Shown: positions 8,401 to 17,939, numbered from the stretch's first letter. The stretch: 64,000 nucleotides of DNA from Helicobacter fennelliae (GCF_900451005.1 NZ_UGIB01000001.1:1-64000), one strand, 5' to 3'. A program made the numbers and translations. The notes: generated from the letters alone by a model not told the origin.

Positions 8401-10879
8401 ATCCACATTTACAAAACTTTCGCTTACCGAATCGCTAAAAGCGGAAAATTTAGATAAGGCACAGATTCAGTTAGATGGCAAAAGCGAGATTATCGCACCA
8501 AAAATCACATTTAACAATGTCAAGGATGGCATTTTGGCACTTGACAAAGATTCAAAACTCACGAGTGCAAATGGCAATGCAAATATCGAAGTTAGTGGTG
8601 CAAATTCAAGCCTAAAAATCAGCATTTTAGGCGATAAAAATTTTGATATAAACGCACAAGGTGGGAGCAAAATCACGCTAGGTTTGCTTGAATCTAGAGA
8701 TAAAACACAAACGCCAAGTGCGAATTTTAGTGGGACAATCACTGCCAAAGATTCAAGCGTGGTGGCAACTGCGCTTGAATCTATCACAGCAAGTGTGGAT
8801 TTGAGTGGCAGTGCGAAATTAAATGCGATGGATATTGTGCTACAAAATAGCCATAATTCAATCAAATTAAGCGACACCGCCACGCTTACAGCGCAAACAA
8901 TCACTGCAAAAAGTGTGGCGAATCTTACTTTGCAACAAAACGGCGGAACGGCAAATATAGGAAAATTTATTTTTGATGGCGGGACTACAACGCTTACGGG
9001 CAATCTTATCGGTAACAATATCGAGTTAAAAAATAGCACGATTAAAACTACTGATTTGACTTTCAATAACAAGCAAAACACCACACTTGAGCTTGATAAA
9101 GATTCAAAGCTAGATATTACGAATCTAAAAGTAGAAAATGCGAATCTTATGCTAAACTTTGTTAATTCGGCGACAAGCACGGCAAATCTAACAAATATCA
9201 ATCTAAATAATAATGCGAATCTAAATATCAATTCGTGGGATTTTGGCAACAAAACGACATTTTCAAGCAATGGCAATTCTCGTGTAACTTTTGAAAATGC
9301 CACTTATATGCAAAATAGCACAGCAAAAAATATCAGTGTAGATTCTACTATAAGTCAAATGCTTACACTTTCAAATGTCGGTAAGGATTCTACCAAAAGC
9401 GATGATAGATTTAAAACACTCACATTTGATAAAAATCTCACATTTAGCGAAAATGCAAAAGTCCAAGTTAAGCTAGATTCAAGTGTAAAAAAAGGCGAAT
9501 CTAGCATTACTTTAGGCACATATTACACGCTCATAAGCGCGGGTAGCATATTTGATAATCGCACCGATTCACGCATAGATTTTATTTTTGATTCAGTCAA
9601 AGAAAGCGACAAACTCTTTGTAGTCAGCAAATACGACAATGACAAGAAAAATCTACTTATCAAATTCCTTGAATCCGCCCCAAATACCTTTAATGAGCTA
9701 AATAAGCAAATCTCTCACGCCTCTAGCCGATATAGCGAGATTTTAAAAGCCCTTACAGAGGTGCGTCCAAACGATGAAGCGATTGATACTGCCACACGCA
9801 CCGATAATTACAGCGTCCTAGATAAACGGATTCAAACTATTGATAGCGATTTAAATGAAATAGCACAGGGCAACAAAACGCGTCAAACGCGCAATTTGCT
9901 CTTTTCAAATGACCAAACGATAAATACACGCATTTCGCAAGTCCGCCTAGCACAGAGTGGGCGCAATAAGCACTTGCGATTTGCGCAAAATGACACTATG
10001 TATCGCATTCAATCCCTAATGCAAGGCGCAGTTAGAAGCGATGCGATGCCTAGCTATGCGCGTGAGCGCGAATTAGACTTGTCAAATAGTGTGTGGCTAA
10101 ATGTGGGCGGTGGATATTTCGGTGGGGATAGCAAAATGGGCTTTGGTGCGACAAATATCGGCTATGATAGGCTTATTTATGCGGGTAGTAGCGATATTTT
10201 GCTTGGTGCAATGTTTGGCTTTGGTGGCTCAAATGCATACACAGGCGATATGACAGATAGCGCGATGTTTTATAATATCGGGCTATATTTGCATAGCATT
10301 TTTGATTCGCAGGGTGGAAAATACGGCGGACACGAGATTCAAAGCAATATCAGTTTTAGCATTAACGATAATCACAAAACTATCGAATCTAAAAGTGCGA
10401 AAAATACGGCATTTGGGACGCTTTTCGCACTCTATTATAAATACAACTTTATTTTAGCGCAAAATAATACCATTAGCCACGCGCTAAAACCTGTGGTAGT
10501 TTTGGCGTTAGGCTACAATCGCAATGGTGCGTTTGAAATCAATGAATACAAGCAGGCAACATATAATAGCGTGAATTTTTCCTATGGGCTTGGCGTGGAA
10601 TATAATGCCGTGATGAGTGAGAGCTTTTATAGCTTAGCGCTCACGCTAAAAGATATGGCATATAGTGGCGGTGAGCGCGTATTTATGAGTTTAAGCGGAG
10701 CACAGAATTTTATCGGCTACAGCCTTGAATCTGCCCCACGATTTAGCGCAGAAATCAATCTCATAGGCTCACATAAGCTAACAGACGCGCTATACTTGCA
10801 ATATGGAATCGCTGGAATGGTAGATAGTGGCACGAATTATGGTGCAAAAGGCGATATAAAGATTGGGTATAAATTTTGA
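5417..10879 (+). CDS. Phase-variable S6-family serine protease autotransporter
   Basis: About 1820 residues. A short signal-like hydrophobic stretch (AYSVLFIAVIAQAQS) precedes an IgA-protease/SPATE-type S6 peptidase domain. Numbered from the GTG at 5417, I read His96 (TANHVVN), Asp136 (GRDEKFTRFDKYVVE, with the family's spacing to R and KxV) and Ser272 (SGDSGSG). The SPATE-like signature FDLAGNSLVL follows, then about 900 residues of Thr/Asn/Ser-rich beta-helix passenger, and a C-terminal autotransporter barrel of roughly 280 residues ending in a terminal Phe. A C9 tract at 5427-5435 follows the start. The ATG at 5415 gives MCVLPPPY then stop, while the overlapping GTG at 5417 is open; C10 would put the ATG in frame. 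Target proteins are unknown. A palindromic repeat lies inside the gene at 7314-7390. Confidence 0.88.
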   Translation: MCVAPPLLVCLRRFAYSVLFIAVIAQAQSINIGNFYYRDYLDFGQNKGAFSGNGSTTITGKDGKEFTIPQTPNFSASSNNGNLAAVGRGFAVTANHVVNFTPSYDTLGTYRTFDLSTYQIADTSGGTGISKPYGRDEKFTRFDKYVVEGQVDMLDFENSIESKNPTQESKNIESFKTLFNNLAKDNEDNVYLYQAGSGIITLRGNTNTKIDRIENGETKGGGFGTLKQDSIAYEKLVHCPSEDGCSNRDVYGMYFNYIPNSNFNNRITSGDSGSGIYAYDKTNNKWVLLGVTSQSQDGLNRAYISAVSNKDLQDYQSKFEQKINLKIQDPAVANIWTLNGNNLKFESRGDMPQESKTLEQNKDIIFRGGGTIKVQTNIYRNVSGQAGGFVFEAGDSATSTNPTTYKFINENGKTHSFIGSGLDIGENVVVEWHLRNGEIQNNGKTTYDSLHKIGKGELIIKTQNVDSTKLGTLKIGEGKVTLDTNKKAFDNIYITSGRGELALKKDKAEALGATKDGANSVSGTTSENSYTLSQDKNSEMGFYFGKGGGKFDLAGNSLVLNTIAANDSKAIITNSNASTQSTLEIQGLGYDTNGKKTTNKADTIIHASIGDNTNGTPANLNLIYTGDKTAVNSHSERSEESTRSNSVDSSLSTKAQNDSTASLIFDGNININGKLNATNANIALQGHATTHATISNETIRNQITNAENGTQKGMPDYMDLSKPSTLNQPDWDDRIFKIAQGITLTDSTLTLGRNATLESNINASGNSTIKFGGNVKHFIDNKDGANINGSGFGYYQKVEVGNLSEEMQKIANETIHYKGKITATGGTIESHILDFNASLDLKNSAKLTADYLTLTNTDSVSLDSTSSATTKTLKLQNVSDSNLNTIFTNSNTTNSVKLKVTEALWFNSVGSADSPFDLTKLDSANVKIEQNYDIRGVKSSITGNTKDLSANVSLFEEANLTLQSLTLKNTKANEVTSGATNAIKNSVYLGNNTTESTFTKLSLTESLKAENLDKAQIQLDGKSEIIAPKITFNNVKDGILALDKDSKLTSANGNANIEVSGANSSLKISILGDKNFDINAQGGSKITLGLLESRDKTQTPSANFSGTITAKDSSVVATALESITASVDLSGSAKLNAMDIVLQNSHNSIKLSDTATLTAQTITAKSVANLTLQQNGGTANIGKFIFDGGTTTLTGNLIGNNIELKNSTIKTTDLTFNNKQNTTLELDKDSKLDITNLKVENANLMLNFVNSATSTANLTNINLNNNANLNINSWDFGNKTTFSSNGNSRVTFENATYMQNSTAKNISVDSTISQMLTLSNVGKDSTKSDDRFKTLTFDKNLTFSENAKVQVKLDSSVKKGESSITLGTYYTLISAGSIFDNRTDSRIDFIFDSVKESDKLFVVSKYDNDKKNLLIKFLESAPNTFNELNKQISHASSRYSEILKALTEVRPNDEAIDTATRTDNYSVLDKRIQTIDSDLNEIAQGNKTRQTRNLLFSNDQTINTRISQVRLAQSGRNKHLRFAQNDTMYRIQSLMQGAVRSDAMPSYARERELDLSNSVWLNVGGGYFGGDSKMGFGATNIGYDRLIYAGSSDILLGAMFGFGGSNAYTGDMTDSAMFYNIGLYLHSIFDSQGGKYGGHEIQSNISFSINDNHKTIESKSAKNTAFGTLFALYYKYNFILAQNNTISHALKPVVVLALGYNRNGAFEINEYKQATYNSVNFSYGLGVEYNAVMSESFYSLALTLKDMAYSGGERVFMSLSGAQNFIGYSLESAPRFSAEINLIGSHKLTDALYLQYGIAGMVDSGTNYGAKGDIKIGYKF
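5427..5435 (+). repeat. Poly-C tract, C9, at the autotransporter start
   Basis: Nine C directly after the overlapping ATG (5415) and GTG (5417) starts. C9 opens the GTG frame, C10 the ATG frame, C8/C11 neither. A weak GAGG ribosome site at 5406-5409 fits either start. Confidence 0.9.
7314..7390. repeat. Palindromic repeat element inserted in frame in a CDS
   Basis: A 77-bp palindrome. Outer arms are GTCATTCTGAGC (7314-7325) and GCTCAGAATGAC (7379-7390); inner 13-bp arms are GCGAAGAATCCAC (7329-7341) and GTGGATTCTTCGC (7355-7367). It is the family B intergenic repeat, here translated in the autotransporter (from about residue 633: SHSERSEES ... KAQND) without breaking the frame. Confidence 0.9.
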
Positions 10880-11545
10880 CTTTCACACTAAAATCTACTG
10901 ATAATAAAGCTCGTGCAGGGCAAATGAATCTATCTCATAGCATTGTGCAAACGCCTATGTTTATGCCTGTGGGGACTTAAAGCCTGTGTCAAGGCACTAG
11001 ATTTTAATGATTTAGAAAATCTTGGCGCGAAAATCATTTTGGCAAATACTTATCACTTGTATTTGCGTCCAAATGATGAAGTCGTGCGAACGCTAGGCGG
11101 ACTGCACGGATTTAGCAGATTTAATGGTAGCTTTTTAACCGATAGTGGCGGATTTCAAGCATTTAGCTTGGGCGGGAAACCACGCGAGAATGGCATAGAA
11201 TTTCGTAGCCACATTGATGGAAGCACTCATTTTTTCACGCCCAAAAAGGTGCTTGACATTCAATATAATCTAAATAGCGACATTATGATGATTTTAGATG
11301 ATTTAATCCGCCTCCCCGCGGAGCAAAAACGCATTGCAGATTCGATTAAGCGCACGATTGCTTGGGCACACGAATCGCTAGAATATCACGCGACTAGGCG
11401 CGAATCTCACCTTTCAAACAATATCTTTGCCATTATTCAAGGGGGCGTAGATTTGGAAGCACGAAAAATCTGCGCTGATTGTTTAGTGGCTATAGAATGC
11501 GGCGGAGTGGGATTTGATGGCTTTATAATCGGCGGAGTTGCCGCA
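10876..11545 (+). pseudogene. tgt: Queuine tRNA-ribosyltransferase, frameshifted and truncated
   Basis: Tgt exchanges guanine 34 for preQ1 in GUN-anticodon tRNAs. The start region (TTG at 10876 overlapping the autotransporter stop; [17 protein letters not shown]) ends in a TAA at 10978. The next residues [17 protein letters not shown] continue in another frame, so the conserved MPVGTQGCVK region carries a one-base insertion plus substitutions. Recognisable sites follow: [12 protein letters not shown] (active-site Asp region), AIIQGG and GFDGFIIGG. The gene stops there, losing roughly the last third with the nucleophile Asp and zinc-binding Cys/His residues. It meets an oppositely oriented MsbA fragment at about 11,535-11,545. 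An intact copy should be sought elsewhere. Confidence 0.85.
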
Positions 11546-12215
11546 CAATGTCCTGCCCAATAAGATTCATAAAATATGTTTGGATATATGTCCCCACAGA
11601 TTTACCAAAATACACGCCGATAATCATAAGCATCATAGCTAATGCCATCTTGTCATCTTGTGCTAATTCTTCAAAGCTAAAAAATGGCGTAGCTCGTGGC
11701 GTTTTACCCTGCAAGGTATCTAAAAGTGGCTCAATGAGATAGGCAATCCCCGCTGTGCAGGCAGCAACTACAAGTGAAGCACTAATAGCGATAATAAATG
11801 AAAATGTATGCCCTTGAATTTTTATACCCTTTGGTGCGAGAATCCAAGCACGAACACCATTTTCTTTTTTGTCATAAATCACAGACATACCATAATCTGC
11901 CGCCATACGACTCACCACAAAAAAAGTCAGCTCACTACTTATGCTTCCTATAATGGCTTTATTTTGAAGCGCATGTTTAAGCTCACTATAAATGCCACTT
12001 ATATCGCCATCTACTGGCAGAATCTTTTGTGCTTTGATATGACTAAAATCCAAGCCCTCACACCAAGAATCTTTCAGAAAATATGTAAGCGATAGAACTT
12101 TTGAATCCAAGTTGGTAGGAAACAAAGAATCCTGAATGGAAGCTTGAATGCCAGACACAGCAAGAGTAGCAAGCACAGAACTTTTGATAAAATCTCTACG
12201 AGAAATCTTTGCCAT
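11523..12215 (-). pseudogene. Chimera: Tat-signal protein N-terminus joined to an MsbA fragment
   Basis: An open frame of 230 residues made of two unrelated parts. Residues 1 to about 135 begin with a twin-arginine signal (MAKISRRDFIKSSVLATLAVSG) and resemble small uncharacterised Tat-exported proteins of Campylobacterota. From about residue 137 the sequence is the first transmembrane part of a lipid-flippase ABC exporter of the MsbA type ([40 protein letters not shown]). The MsbA part stops where the truncated tgt begins; its ATPase domain is missing. The fused frame may be translated but should not act as an exporter. Junctions are near 11,540 and 11,810. The ATG at 12215 has an AAGGAAAA-type site upstream. 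Confidence 0.7.
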
Positions 12216-12673
12216 ATTTTTCCTTCATCTTAAAATACAAATCCTTAGTTTTGCAAGAATTGCCTAATAATTATGAAAGCAAATTTTGAAGATAGTATGA
12301 AGTTAGAATAAAAAAGTAAAATTTTTTTTAAATTTTCTTGAGGTGAGTGTGGCATTCCAAACGCTATTCTTAGAATCTACACGTTACAAAATCTAAAACA
12401 ATTTTGTCGTTATAAATCGCAAATGTGGTAATCTCGATTCTAAAATTTTTGGATTCTTTAGATTTACCTCCAAGAATGATGCGTTATTTTTACTGAGTAT
12501 TTAGAATCAGACTAACACACCAATCAACAAAATCCAAATAGAAAAATATACTAAATTTACGCGTTTAGAAAGATAAAATAAAAAGTGCAAAATAATAAAT
12601 CAGGCTAGATTCTAGCAGTAAGACTTATATCACAAATCCACTAGAATCTAAAATAAGAAATTTAAGGTGAGAT
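12216..12673. other. AT-rich intergenic region
   Basis: No gene or RNA recognised. It holds scattered AGATTCTA/TAGAATCT words. It separates the decayed block from the end of the ribosomal operon; no strong rho-independent terminator is visible after rplQ. Confidence 0.5.
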
Positions 12674-13024
12674 TTATACAAATTCAATCATCGCCATTTG
12701 TGAAGCATCTCCACGGCGAGTTCTTGTGCGATTAATCCTTGTATAGCCACCATTGCGATCTTTGTATTGAGGCGCAATCTCTGCAACAAGCTTTTTTGTC
12801 GCACTTTTGTTTTGTAGATACGCATACACAAGACGATGCGCATTAAAGTCTCCAACCCTTGCTGTTGTAACTAATTTTTCAATGTATGTTTGCAATTCTT
12901 TTGCTTTAAAAATACCTGTTTCTATTTTTTTATTATCAATCAACGCAATAGCAAGATTTTTAAGCAATGCCTTTCTGTGAGATGAAGTCCTACCTAATTT
13001 GCGATACCCATGATTATGTCTCAT
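12674..13024 (-). CDS. rplQ: 50S ribosomal protein L17
   Basis: 116 residues of typical L17 ([23 protein letters not shown]-like core; [15 protein letters not shown]). L17 lies near the exit-tunnel side of the large subunit. It is the last gene of the long ribosomal operon, 9 bp after rpoA, as in other Helicobacter. Confidence 0.98.
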   Translation of the reverse strand: MRHNHGYRKLGRTSSHRKALLKNLAIALIDNKKIETGIFKAKELQTYIEKLVTTARVGDFNAHRLVYAYLQNKSATKKLVAEIAPQYKDRNGGYTRINRTRTRRGDASQMAMIEFV

Positions 13025-13033
13025 AATAACTCC

Positions 13034-14047
13034 TTATTTTGTTTTGGCAATTTTTTTATTAAATGCGTTTGAGACTTCTGTGCTCAAAGATGTGCCGATA
13101 GGATAGCCAAGCGATGCAAGCTTCTCTGCGATTTCATCAAAAGACTTTTTACCCATATTTTTAATGCCTTTTAGCTCATTTTCTTTCATCAATACAAGCT
13201 CACCGATATATTGCACGCCGATTTTATCAAGGCAATGGAAGCAACGAGTGCTAAGATTGAGTGTGTCAATTTTGATGAGTAATGTTTTGAGATCCAAAGA
13301 ATCTTCTGTGGGAATTTTTATATCAGGATTAAGCACAGATACATCACTTCCAAAAATACCCAAATGTGCTTGTGCCATTGCGATTGAGTTTTTAAATACA
13401 TCTAATGGAGCAACTTGCCCATCAGTTTCAATGTCAAAAACAATTTTTTCATAATTTGGATTATCTTCGACCAAAACATCTTCAATTTCATACACAACTC
13501 TTTTTACAGGTGTGAAATACGCATCAAGGGGAATCACGCCGATTTCATTAGAAAATTCTTTGTCTTTTCTGATCGCTTCATTTGGCTTAAATCCAATAGA
13601 ACGTTTGACAACAATAGAAAAACCAAAACTCGCATCATCATTAATCGTGGCAAGATAAGCATCTTTATTGACAACATCTATCTCATCTGTAACGAGATTT
13701 GCTCCACGAAGCACCATAGGACCTTTAAATTCATAATGAAGATTTATGGTGTTTTGAAGTTCTTCGCCTTTATTTGAAAAACGTATATTTTTGAGATTGA
13801 CGATAAATGTCGCCACATCTTCGATAATGCCACGTATAGAATCAAATTCATGCGATACTCCATTGATTTGTAATGTAACTGGAGCATATCCAGGAGTGCA
13901 AGAGAGCATAAGTCTTCGCAATGGATGTGCAAAAGTAATAGCATATCCCGGCTCAAAAGGCCATACACTCACTTGAATACGATCCTTACCCTTTTCTACA
14001 ACCTGAATATCTGTTGGAATATGGGGAATTGTTTTAAAAATATCCAT
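13034..14047 (-). CDS. rpoA: RNA polymerase alpha subunit
   Basis: 337 residues. The N-terminal dimerisation domain carries FEPGYAITFAHPLRRLMLS, and the C-terminal helix-hairpin-helix domain carries LKGIKNMGKKSFDEI, which contacts UP elements and activators. It sits between rpsD and rplQ as in most bacteria, and length and both domains are complete. Alpha scaffolds assembly of the core enzyme. Confidence 0.98.
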   Translation of the reverse strand: MDIFKTIPHIPTDIQVVEKGKDRIQVSVWPFEPGYAITFAHPLRRLMLSCTPGYAPVTLQINGVSHEFDSIRGIIEDVATFIVNLKNIRFSNKGEELQNTINLHYEFKGPMVLRGANLVTDEIDVVNKDAYLATINDDASFGFSIVVKRSIGFKPNEAIRKDKEFSNEIGVIPLDAYFTPVKRVVYEIEDVLVEDNPNYEKIVFDIETDGQVAPLDVFKNSIAMAQAHLGIFGSDVSVLNPDIKIPTEDSLDLKTLLIKIDTLNLSTRCFHCLDKIGVQYIGELVLMKENELKGIKNMGKKSFDEIAEKLASLGYPIGTSLSTEVSNAFNKKIAKTK

Positions 14048-14066
14048 AGCTTACTACCTCTTTTTA

Positions 14067-14693
14067 TTATTTAGAATACAACTCAACAATGAGCCTTTCT
14101 TCAATCGGAATCACAACCTCTTCCCTTTGTGGATACCGCGTAAAAATACCAAATTTTTTATCTTTATCAACATCAACCCAAGGAACCAAACCGCTTTGAG
14201 ATGTCAAATCCATTGCACGCACAATTTGTGTGTTATTTTTGGATTTTTCGATAACTTCAATCTTTTGCCCTTCTTTGACAAAATATGAAGGAATATCCAA
14301 TCTCTTACCATCAACCAAAATATGCCCATGCGTAACAAGCTGACGAGCAAATCGACGCGTAGTCGCAAACCCCATACGATACACAACATTATCTAATCGT
14401 TGCTCAATAAGTCGTATGAGATTCTCACCTGTATTGCCGTCCAATCGATTGGCTTCCACAAAAATAGATCGGAATTGCTTTTCAGAAACACCATACATAA
14501 CTTTTGCTTTTTGTTTTTCTCGTAGCTGCATACCATATTCTGAAATTTTTCCTCTTTTTTGTCCATGCTGTCCAGGTCCATAAGGACGTTTATCAAGAGA
14601 GCTTTTTCCAGCTAAACGTCTTTCGCCTTTGAGGGCTAATGAAACCCCAAAACGTCTTTCGAGTTTTTCTACAGGTCCTCTATATCTTGCCAT
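14067..14693 (-). CDS. rpsD: 30S ribosomal protein S4
   Basis: 208 residues, full length. It starts [14 protein letters not shown] and contains the S4 RNA-binding domain ([20 protein letters not shown]). S4 nucleates assembly of the 16S 5' domain and in many bacteria represses its own operon. A ribosome site AGGAGA is seen before the ATG. Confidence 0.98.
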   Translation of the reverse strand: MARYRGPVEKLERRFGVSLALKGERRLAGKSSLDKRPYGPGQHGQKRGKISEYGMQLREKQKAKVMYGVSEKQFRSIFVEANRLDGNTGENLIRLIEQRLDNVVYRMGFATTRRFARQLVTHGHILVDGKRLDIPSYFVKEGQKIEVIEKSKNNTQIVRAMDLTSQSGLVPWVDVDKDKKFGIFTRYPQREEVVIPIEERLIVELYSK

Positions 14694-14702
14694 ATTTTCT
14701 CC

Positions 14703-15092
14703 TTACACTCTTCTTCTTTTAGGTGGTCTGCAACCATTGTGTGGCAATGGAGTTACATCTTTTAACCATAGAACTTTAATACCTTCAGTCGCACCAACAC
14801 TCTTAACAGCAGTTTCTCGACCACTTCCTGGACCTTGAACTTTTATCCCCACTTCTTTGATTCCGTGTTCTTTAGCTTTTGCTAGAGCACTCTCTACGGC
14901 TTGCTGTGCGGCATAAGGAGTTGATTTTTTGCTTCCTTTGAAGCCCAATCCTCCGGCAGTAGCCCAACAAATCACATTACCCATTTCATCAGTAATTGTT
15001 ACATTTGTGTTATTGAAAGTAGCAGATATACACACAATGCCTCTTGCTATATTTTTCTTTACAACTCTTTTTTTTGCAATATTTTTAGCCAT
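14703..15092 (-). CDS. rpsK: 30S ribosomal protein S11
   Basis: 129 residues ending in the conserved [14 protein letters not shown]11 sits on the platform of the small subunit near the E site. It is 9 bp after rpsM and 9 bp before rpsD, in the usual alpha-operon order. Confidence 0.98.
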   Translation of the reverse strand: MAKNIAKKRVVKKNIARGIVCISATFNNTNVTITDEMGNVICWATAGGLGFKGSKKSTPYAAQQAVESALAKAKEHGIKEVGIKVQGPGSGRETAVKSVGATEGIKVLWLKDVTPLPHNGCRPPKRRRV

Positions 15093-15101
15093 TGTCTCTC
15101 C

Positions 15102-15467
15102 TTACGCTTTTGCGCCAACTGTTTTTCTCTTGCCTTTTCGTGTCCGAGCATTGTTTTTTGTTGTCTGTCCTCGAACGGGCAATCCTTTTCTATGACGCAA
15201 GCCACGATAGCTACCTAAATCCATTAATGCTTTAATATCCATTTGAGTTTTTTTTCTTAAATCACCTTCAACAACATACGATTCTTGAATTTTTTTTGAA
15301 ATCGTCGAAACTTCGTCTTCGCTGAGATCATTAACTCGCTTATCAAAAGAAATATGAACAGCATTTAAAATATCTCTTGCACTTTTTAATCCAATACCAT
15401 AAATATAGGTCAGTGCATACTCTATTCTTTTTTTCTTTGGCAAATCTACACCAGCAATTCTAGCCAT
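15102..15467 (-). CDS. rpsM: 30S ribosomal protein S13
   Basis: 121 residues with [19 protein letters not shown], the helix-two-turn-helix core, and the basic tail [19 protein letters not shown] that reaches toward the P-site tRNA. Located between rpmJ and rpsK. Confidence 0.98.
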   Translation of the reverse strand: MARIAGVDLPKKKRIEYALTYIYGIGLKSARDILNAVHISFDKRVNDLSEDEVSTISKKIQESYVVEGDLRKKTQMDIKALMDLGSYRGLRHRKGLPVRGQTTKNNARTRKGKRKTVGAKA

Positions 15468-15470
15468 ATT

Positions 15471-15584
15471 TTATCCTTGTCTTTGTTTATGTTTTGGGGT
15501 TGAGCAAATCACTCTAATAACACCCTTACGTTTGATAATTTTGCATTTATCACACATTTTTTTGACCGATGGTCTCACTTTCAT
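15471..15584 (-). CDS. rpmJ: 50S ribosomal protein L36
   Basis: A 37-residue gene read directly from the sequence: [20 protein letters not shown] at the start and HKQRQG at the end. Cys residues of the zinc-binding type (CDKC, then C and H) are kept, so this is the zinc-containing C+ form. AGGAGGT lies just before the ATG at 15584. It ends 3 bp before the rpsM start. Confidence 0.96.
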   Translation of the reverse strand: MKVRPSVKKMCDKCKIIKRKGVIRVICSTPKHKQRQG

Positions 15585-15688
15585 GGTTACCTCCTAAAAT
15601 TACAATGTATTCAACAAAACCGCTGTAATTTATTAAATTGAAAATTCGGATTATAGCTCAGTTTAGTTTAAAACACGCTTATTTTCGT

Positions 15689-15907
15689 TTATTTATAACG
15701 ATATGTAATGCGCCCTTTGTCTAAGCTATATGGTGTTAGCTCTAGCTTCACCACATCTCCGGGCAGAATCTTAATATAATGCATTCTCATTTTTCCTGCA
15801 ATATGGCATAAAACTATATGCCCATTATCTAATTCCACCCGAAAAGTCGCATTTGGCAACGCTTCAATCACCTTGCCATCTACTTCGATTACATCATCTT
15901 TTGCCAT
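15689..15907 (-). CDS. infA: Translation initiation factor IF-1
   Basis: 72 residues with an OB fold ([19 protein letters not shown] ... [13 protein letters not shown]). IF-1 occupies the A site during initiation. Located 13 bp after map. The 104-bp gap to rpmJ shows no recognisable gene. Confidence 0.97.
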   Translation of the reverse strand: MAKDDVIEVDGKVIEALPNATFRVELDNGHIVLCHIAGKMRMHYIKILPGDVVKLELTPYSLDKGRITYRYK

Positions 15908-15920
15908 TATTCTCCTTTTT

Positions 15921-16679
15921 TTAAATTTGAGTCAGTATTGTTGCACGCCCACCTATAATGGCGATCGTATGCTCATAATGACTACCATTCATCTGATCTT
16001 TGGCGACTACTGACCAATTATCCTCCAAAATAAGTGGCTCTCCATTTTTTTGGCACACCATAGGCTCTATGCAAAATACCATTCCCTCTCTGATTTTTGG
16101 TCCTTGGTTTGGCTTGAGATTGCCAAGATAATTTGGAATTTCTGGTTCTTCATGAGGCTTTCTGCCAATCCCATGCCCGCAAAACCCCTCTAATGGAATA
16201 AAGCCTTTGTTTGTGATTGTTTGCTCCAAAAACAAACTTAACTCCTTGAAATGCATACCGACCCTGATCGCGCCTATCGCCTCATAAAGTGTGTCTTTAG
16301 CACAAGCGATAAGATTCTCATCATCACTGCTGATTTTGCCAATGCCTATTGTGATAGCTCCATCTCCATACCAGCCATTTTGCTCAACGCCCAAATCCAC
16401 GCCCAAAATATCACCTTCTTGAAGCCGATAATCAGTAGGAATACCATGGATAATCACAGCATTTAATGACAAGCAAGTTGCATTAGGAAAGTCATATAAG
16501 CCCTTAAACGCAGGCTTGGCATTTTGAGATAAGATAAAATCCTCTGCGATTCTATCAAGCTCCAAGAGACTTACACCGACTTTAGCATGATTTCTAACAA
16601 CCTCGAGAGTTTGTGCGACAATCTGCGATGATTGACGCACAAAGTCGATTTCTTTTTTATTGCGGATATAAATACCCAC
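15921..16679 (-). CDS. map: Methionine aminopeptidase, type I
   Basis: 252 residues of the pita-bread fold that removes the N-terminal Met from new proteins. Metal-ligand regions are visible: [17 protein letters not shown] (two Asp), [13 protein letters not shown] (His), VFCIEPM (Glu) and the C-terminal HYEHTIAI region with a final Glu-equivalent. It begins immediately after the secY stop, so the two are translationally coupled, as usual in this operon. Confidence 0.97.
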   Translation of the reverse strand: MGIYIRNKKEIDFVRQSSQIVAQTLEVVRNHAKVGVSLLELDRIAEDFILSQNAKPAFKGLYDFPNATCLSLNAVIIHGIPTDYRLQEGDILGVDLGVEQNGWYGDGAITIGIGKISSDDENLIACAKDTLYEAIGAIRVGMHFKELSLFLEQTITNKGFIPLEGFCGHGIGRKPHEEPEIPNYLGNLKPNQGPKIREGMVFCIEPMVCQKNGEPLILEDNWSVVAKDQMNGSHYEHTIAIIGGRATILTQI

Positions 16680-17939
16680 TTAAAATCCTACGGCACTCAA
16701 AGTTTTATATTTATTCATATATACTTGAGCTTCTATTTTTCGCATTGTATCAATAGCAACCTGCACGACAATAAGCACTGCTGTCCCACCAAAATAAAAA
16801 GGAACACCCAAAAATTTCACCAAAAGCCAAGGCAATGTCGAAACAACCGCCAAATAAAGCGAACCCCAAAGTGTCAGATTATTTGCAACAGAATTTAAAA
16901 ATGATGAAGTTCCTTCTCCTGGTCGCATACCCGGAATGTAGCCACCTTGACGCTTGAGATTATCTGCAATATCTTTTGCATTAAACACTATCGAGGAGTA
17001 AAAATATGCAAAAAACACAACAAGCAAAAACATCAAAATATGATGAAAAAAGTGGTTTGGGCTCAAAATATCAGCTATGGTTTGGAGATATTTATTGCTT
17101 GAAGCTTGCAAAAGCGTAGATGGAAACACCAAAAGAGCCGAAGCAAAAATTGGTGGAATAACCCCACTAAGATTTAACTTTATCGGAATGTAGTTCATTA
17201 TTCTTTTGTTTTGATTCTGCATGATTACTTTTCTTGCATACGAAATCGGTATGCGTCGCTCAGCAAGCTCAATAAAGACAATAAAACAAATTGCAGCTAC
17301 AATCACGCACGCAATTACAATAAGAGCAAGTATATTAATATCACCTGTATTGACAAGCTTAAATGTAGAGCTAATAGCTGCTGGAATCCCAGAGACAATA
17401 CCACCAAAAATGATAAGGCTAATACCATTTCCAACTCCCCGTTGGGTGATTTGCTCTCCAATCCACATTAGCAACATAGTCCCTGTCAGCATAGCAAAAA
17501 CAGAAATGACTAAAAACTCTTTCATATCAATTAAAATCGCACCATTTATGCCATTTCCGATACTTCTTAAGCCAAAAGATACGCTTATAGCCTGCACAAT
17601 AGTAATAAAAATCGTTACATAACGAATGATTTGCATATATTTTTGCATACCATCGCGCTCTTTTTTCATCTTGCCTAATGTAGGAAAAGTAGCCGCCAAA
17701 AGCTCCATAACAATAGAAGCTGTAATATAGGGCATAATACCAAGCGAGATAATACTCAATCGCTCAACCGCATTTCCACTAAACATATTAAATAAGCCTA
17801 AGGCATTATTACTATTTTCACTAAAAAACAACTTGATAGCAACCAAATCAACACCCGGAATCGGAATATATGCTAAAACGCGATAGAGAAATAAAAATCC
17901 TAAAGTGATGAGAATCTTATTGATAATTGCTTTACTCAT
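16680..17939 (-). CDS. secY: Preprotein translocase subunit SecY
   Basis: 419 residues with ten hydrophobic helices; this is the channel of the Sec translocon in the inner membrane. Family signatures include the N-terminal YIPIPGVD, the MPYITASIVM plug-side region, RRIPISYARK in the cytoplasmic loop and GYIPGMRPGEGT. It lies between rplO and map, the standard spc-operon position. Confidence 0.98.
   Translation of the reverse strand: MSKAIINKILITLGFLFLYRVLAYIPIPGVDLVAIKLFFSENSNNALGLFNMFSGNAVERLSIISLGIMPYITASIVMELLAATFPTLGKMKKERDGMQKYMQIIRYVTIFITIVQAISVSFGLRSIGNGINGAILIDMKEFLVISVFAMLTGTMLLMWIGEQITQRGVGNGISLIIFGGIVSGIPAAISSTFKLVNTGDINILALIVIACVIVAAICFIVFIELAERRIPISYARKVIMQNQNKRIMNYIPIKLNLSGVIPPIFASALLVFPSTLLQASSNKYLQTIADILSPNHFFHHILMFLLVVFFAYFYSSIVFNAKDIADNLKRQGGYIPGMRPGEGTSSFLNSVANNLTLWGSLYLAVVSTLPWLLVKFLGVPFYFGGTAVLIVVQVAIDTMRKIEAQVYMNKYKTLSAVGF

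Noticed and set aside
8467-9303. 278-codon open frame on the minus strand inside the autotransporter
   Set aside because: It is a shadow of the repetitive Thr/Asn/Ser-rich passenger. Its composition is a mirror of the main frame, and there is no ribosome site or known motif.
15585-15688. A tRNA or small RNA between rpmJ and infA
   Set aside because: No cloverleaf or stable hairpin with a T-run could be recognised in the 104 bp.
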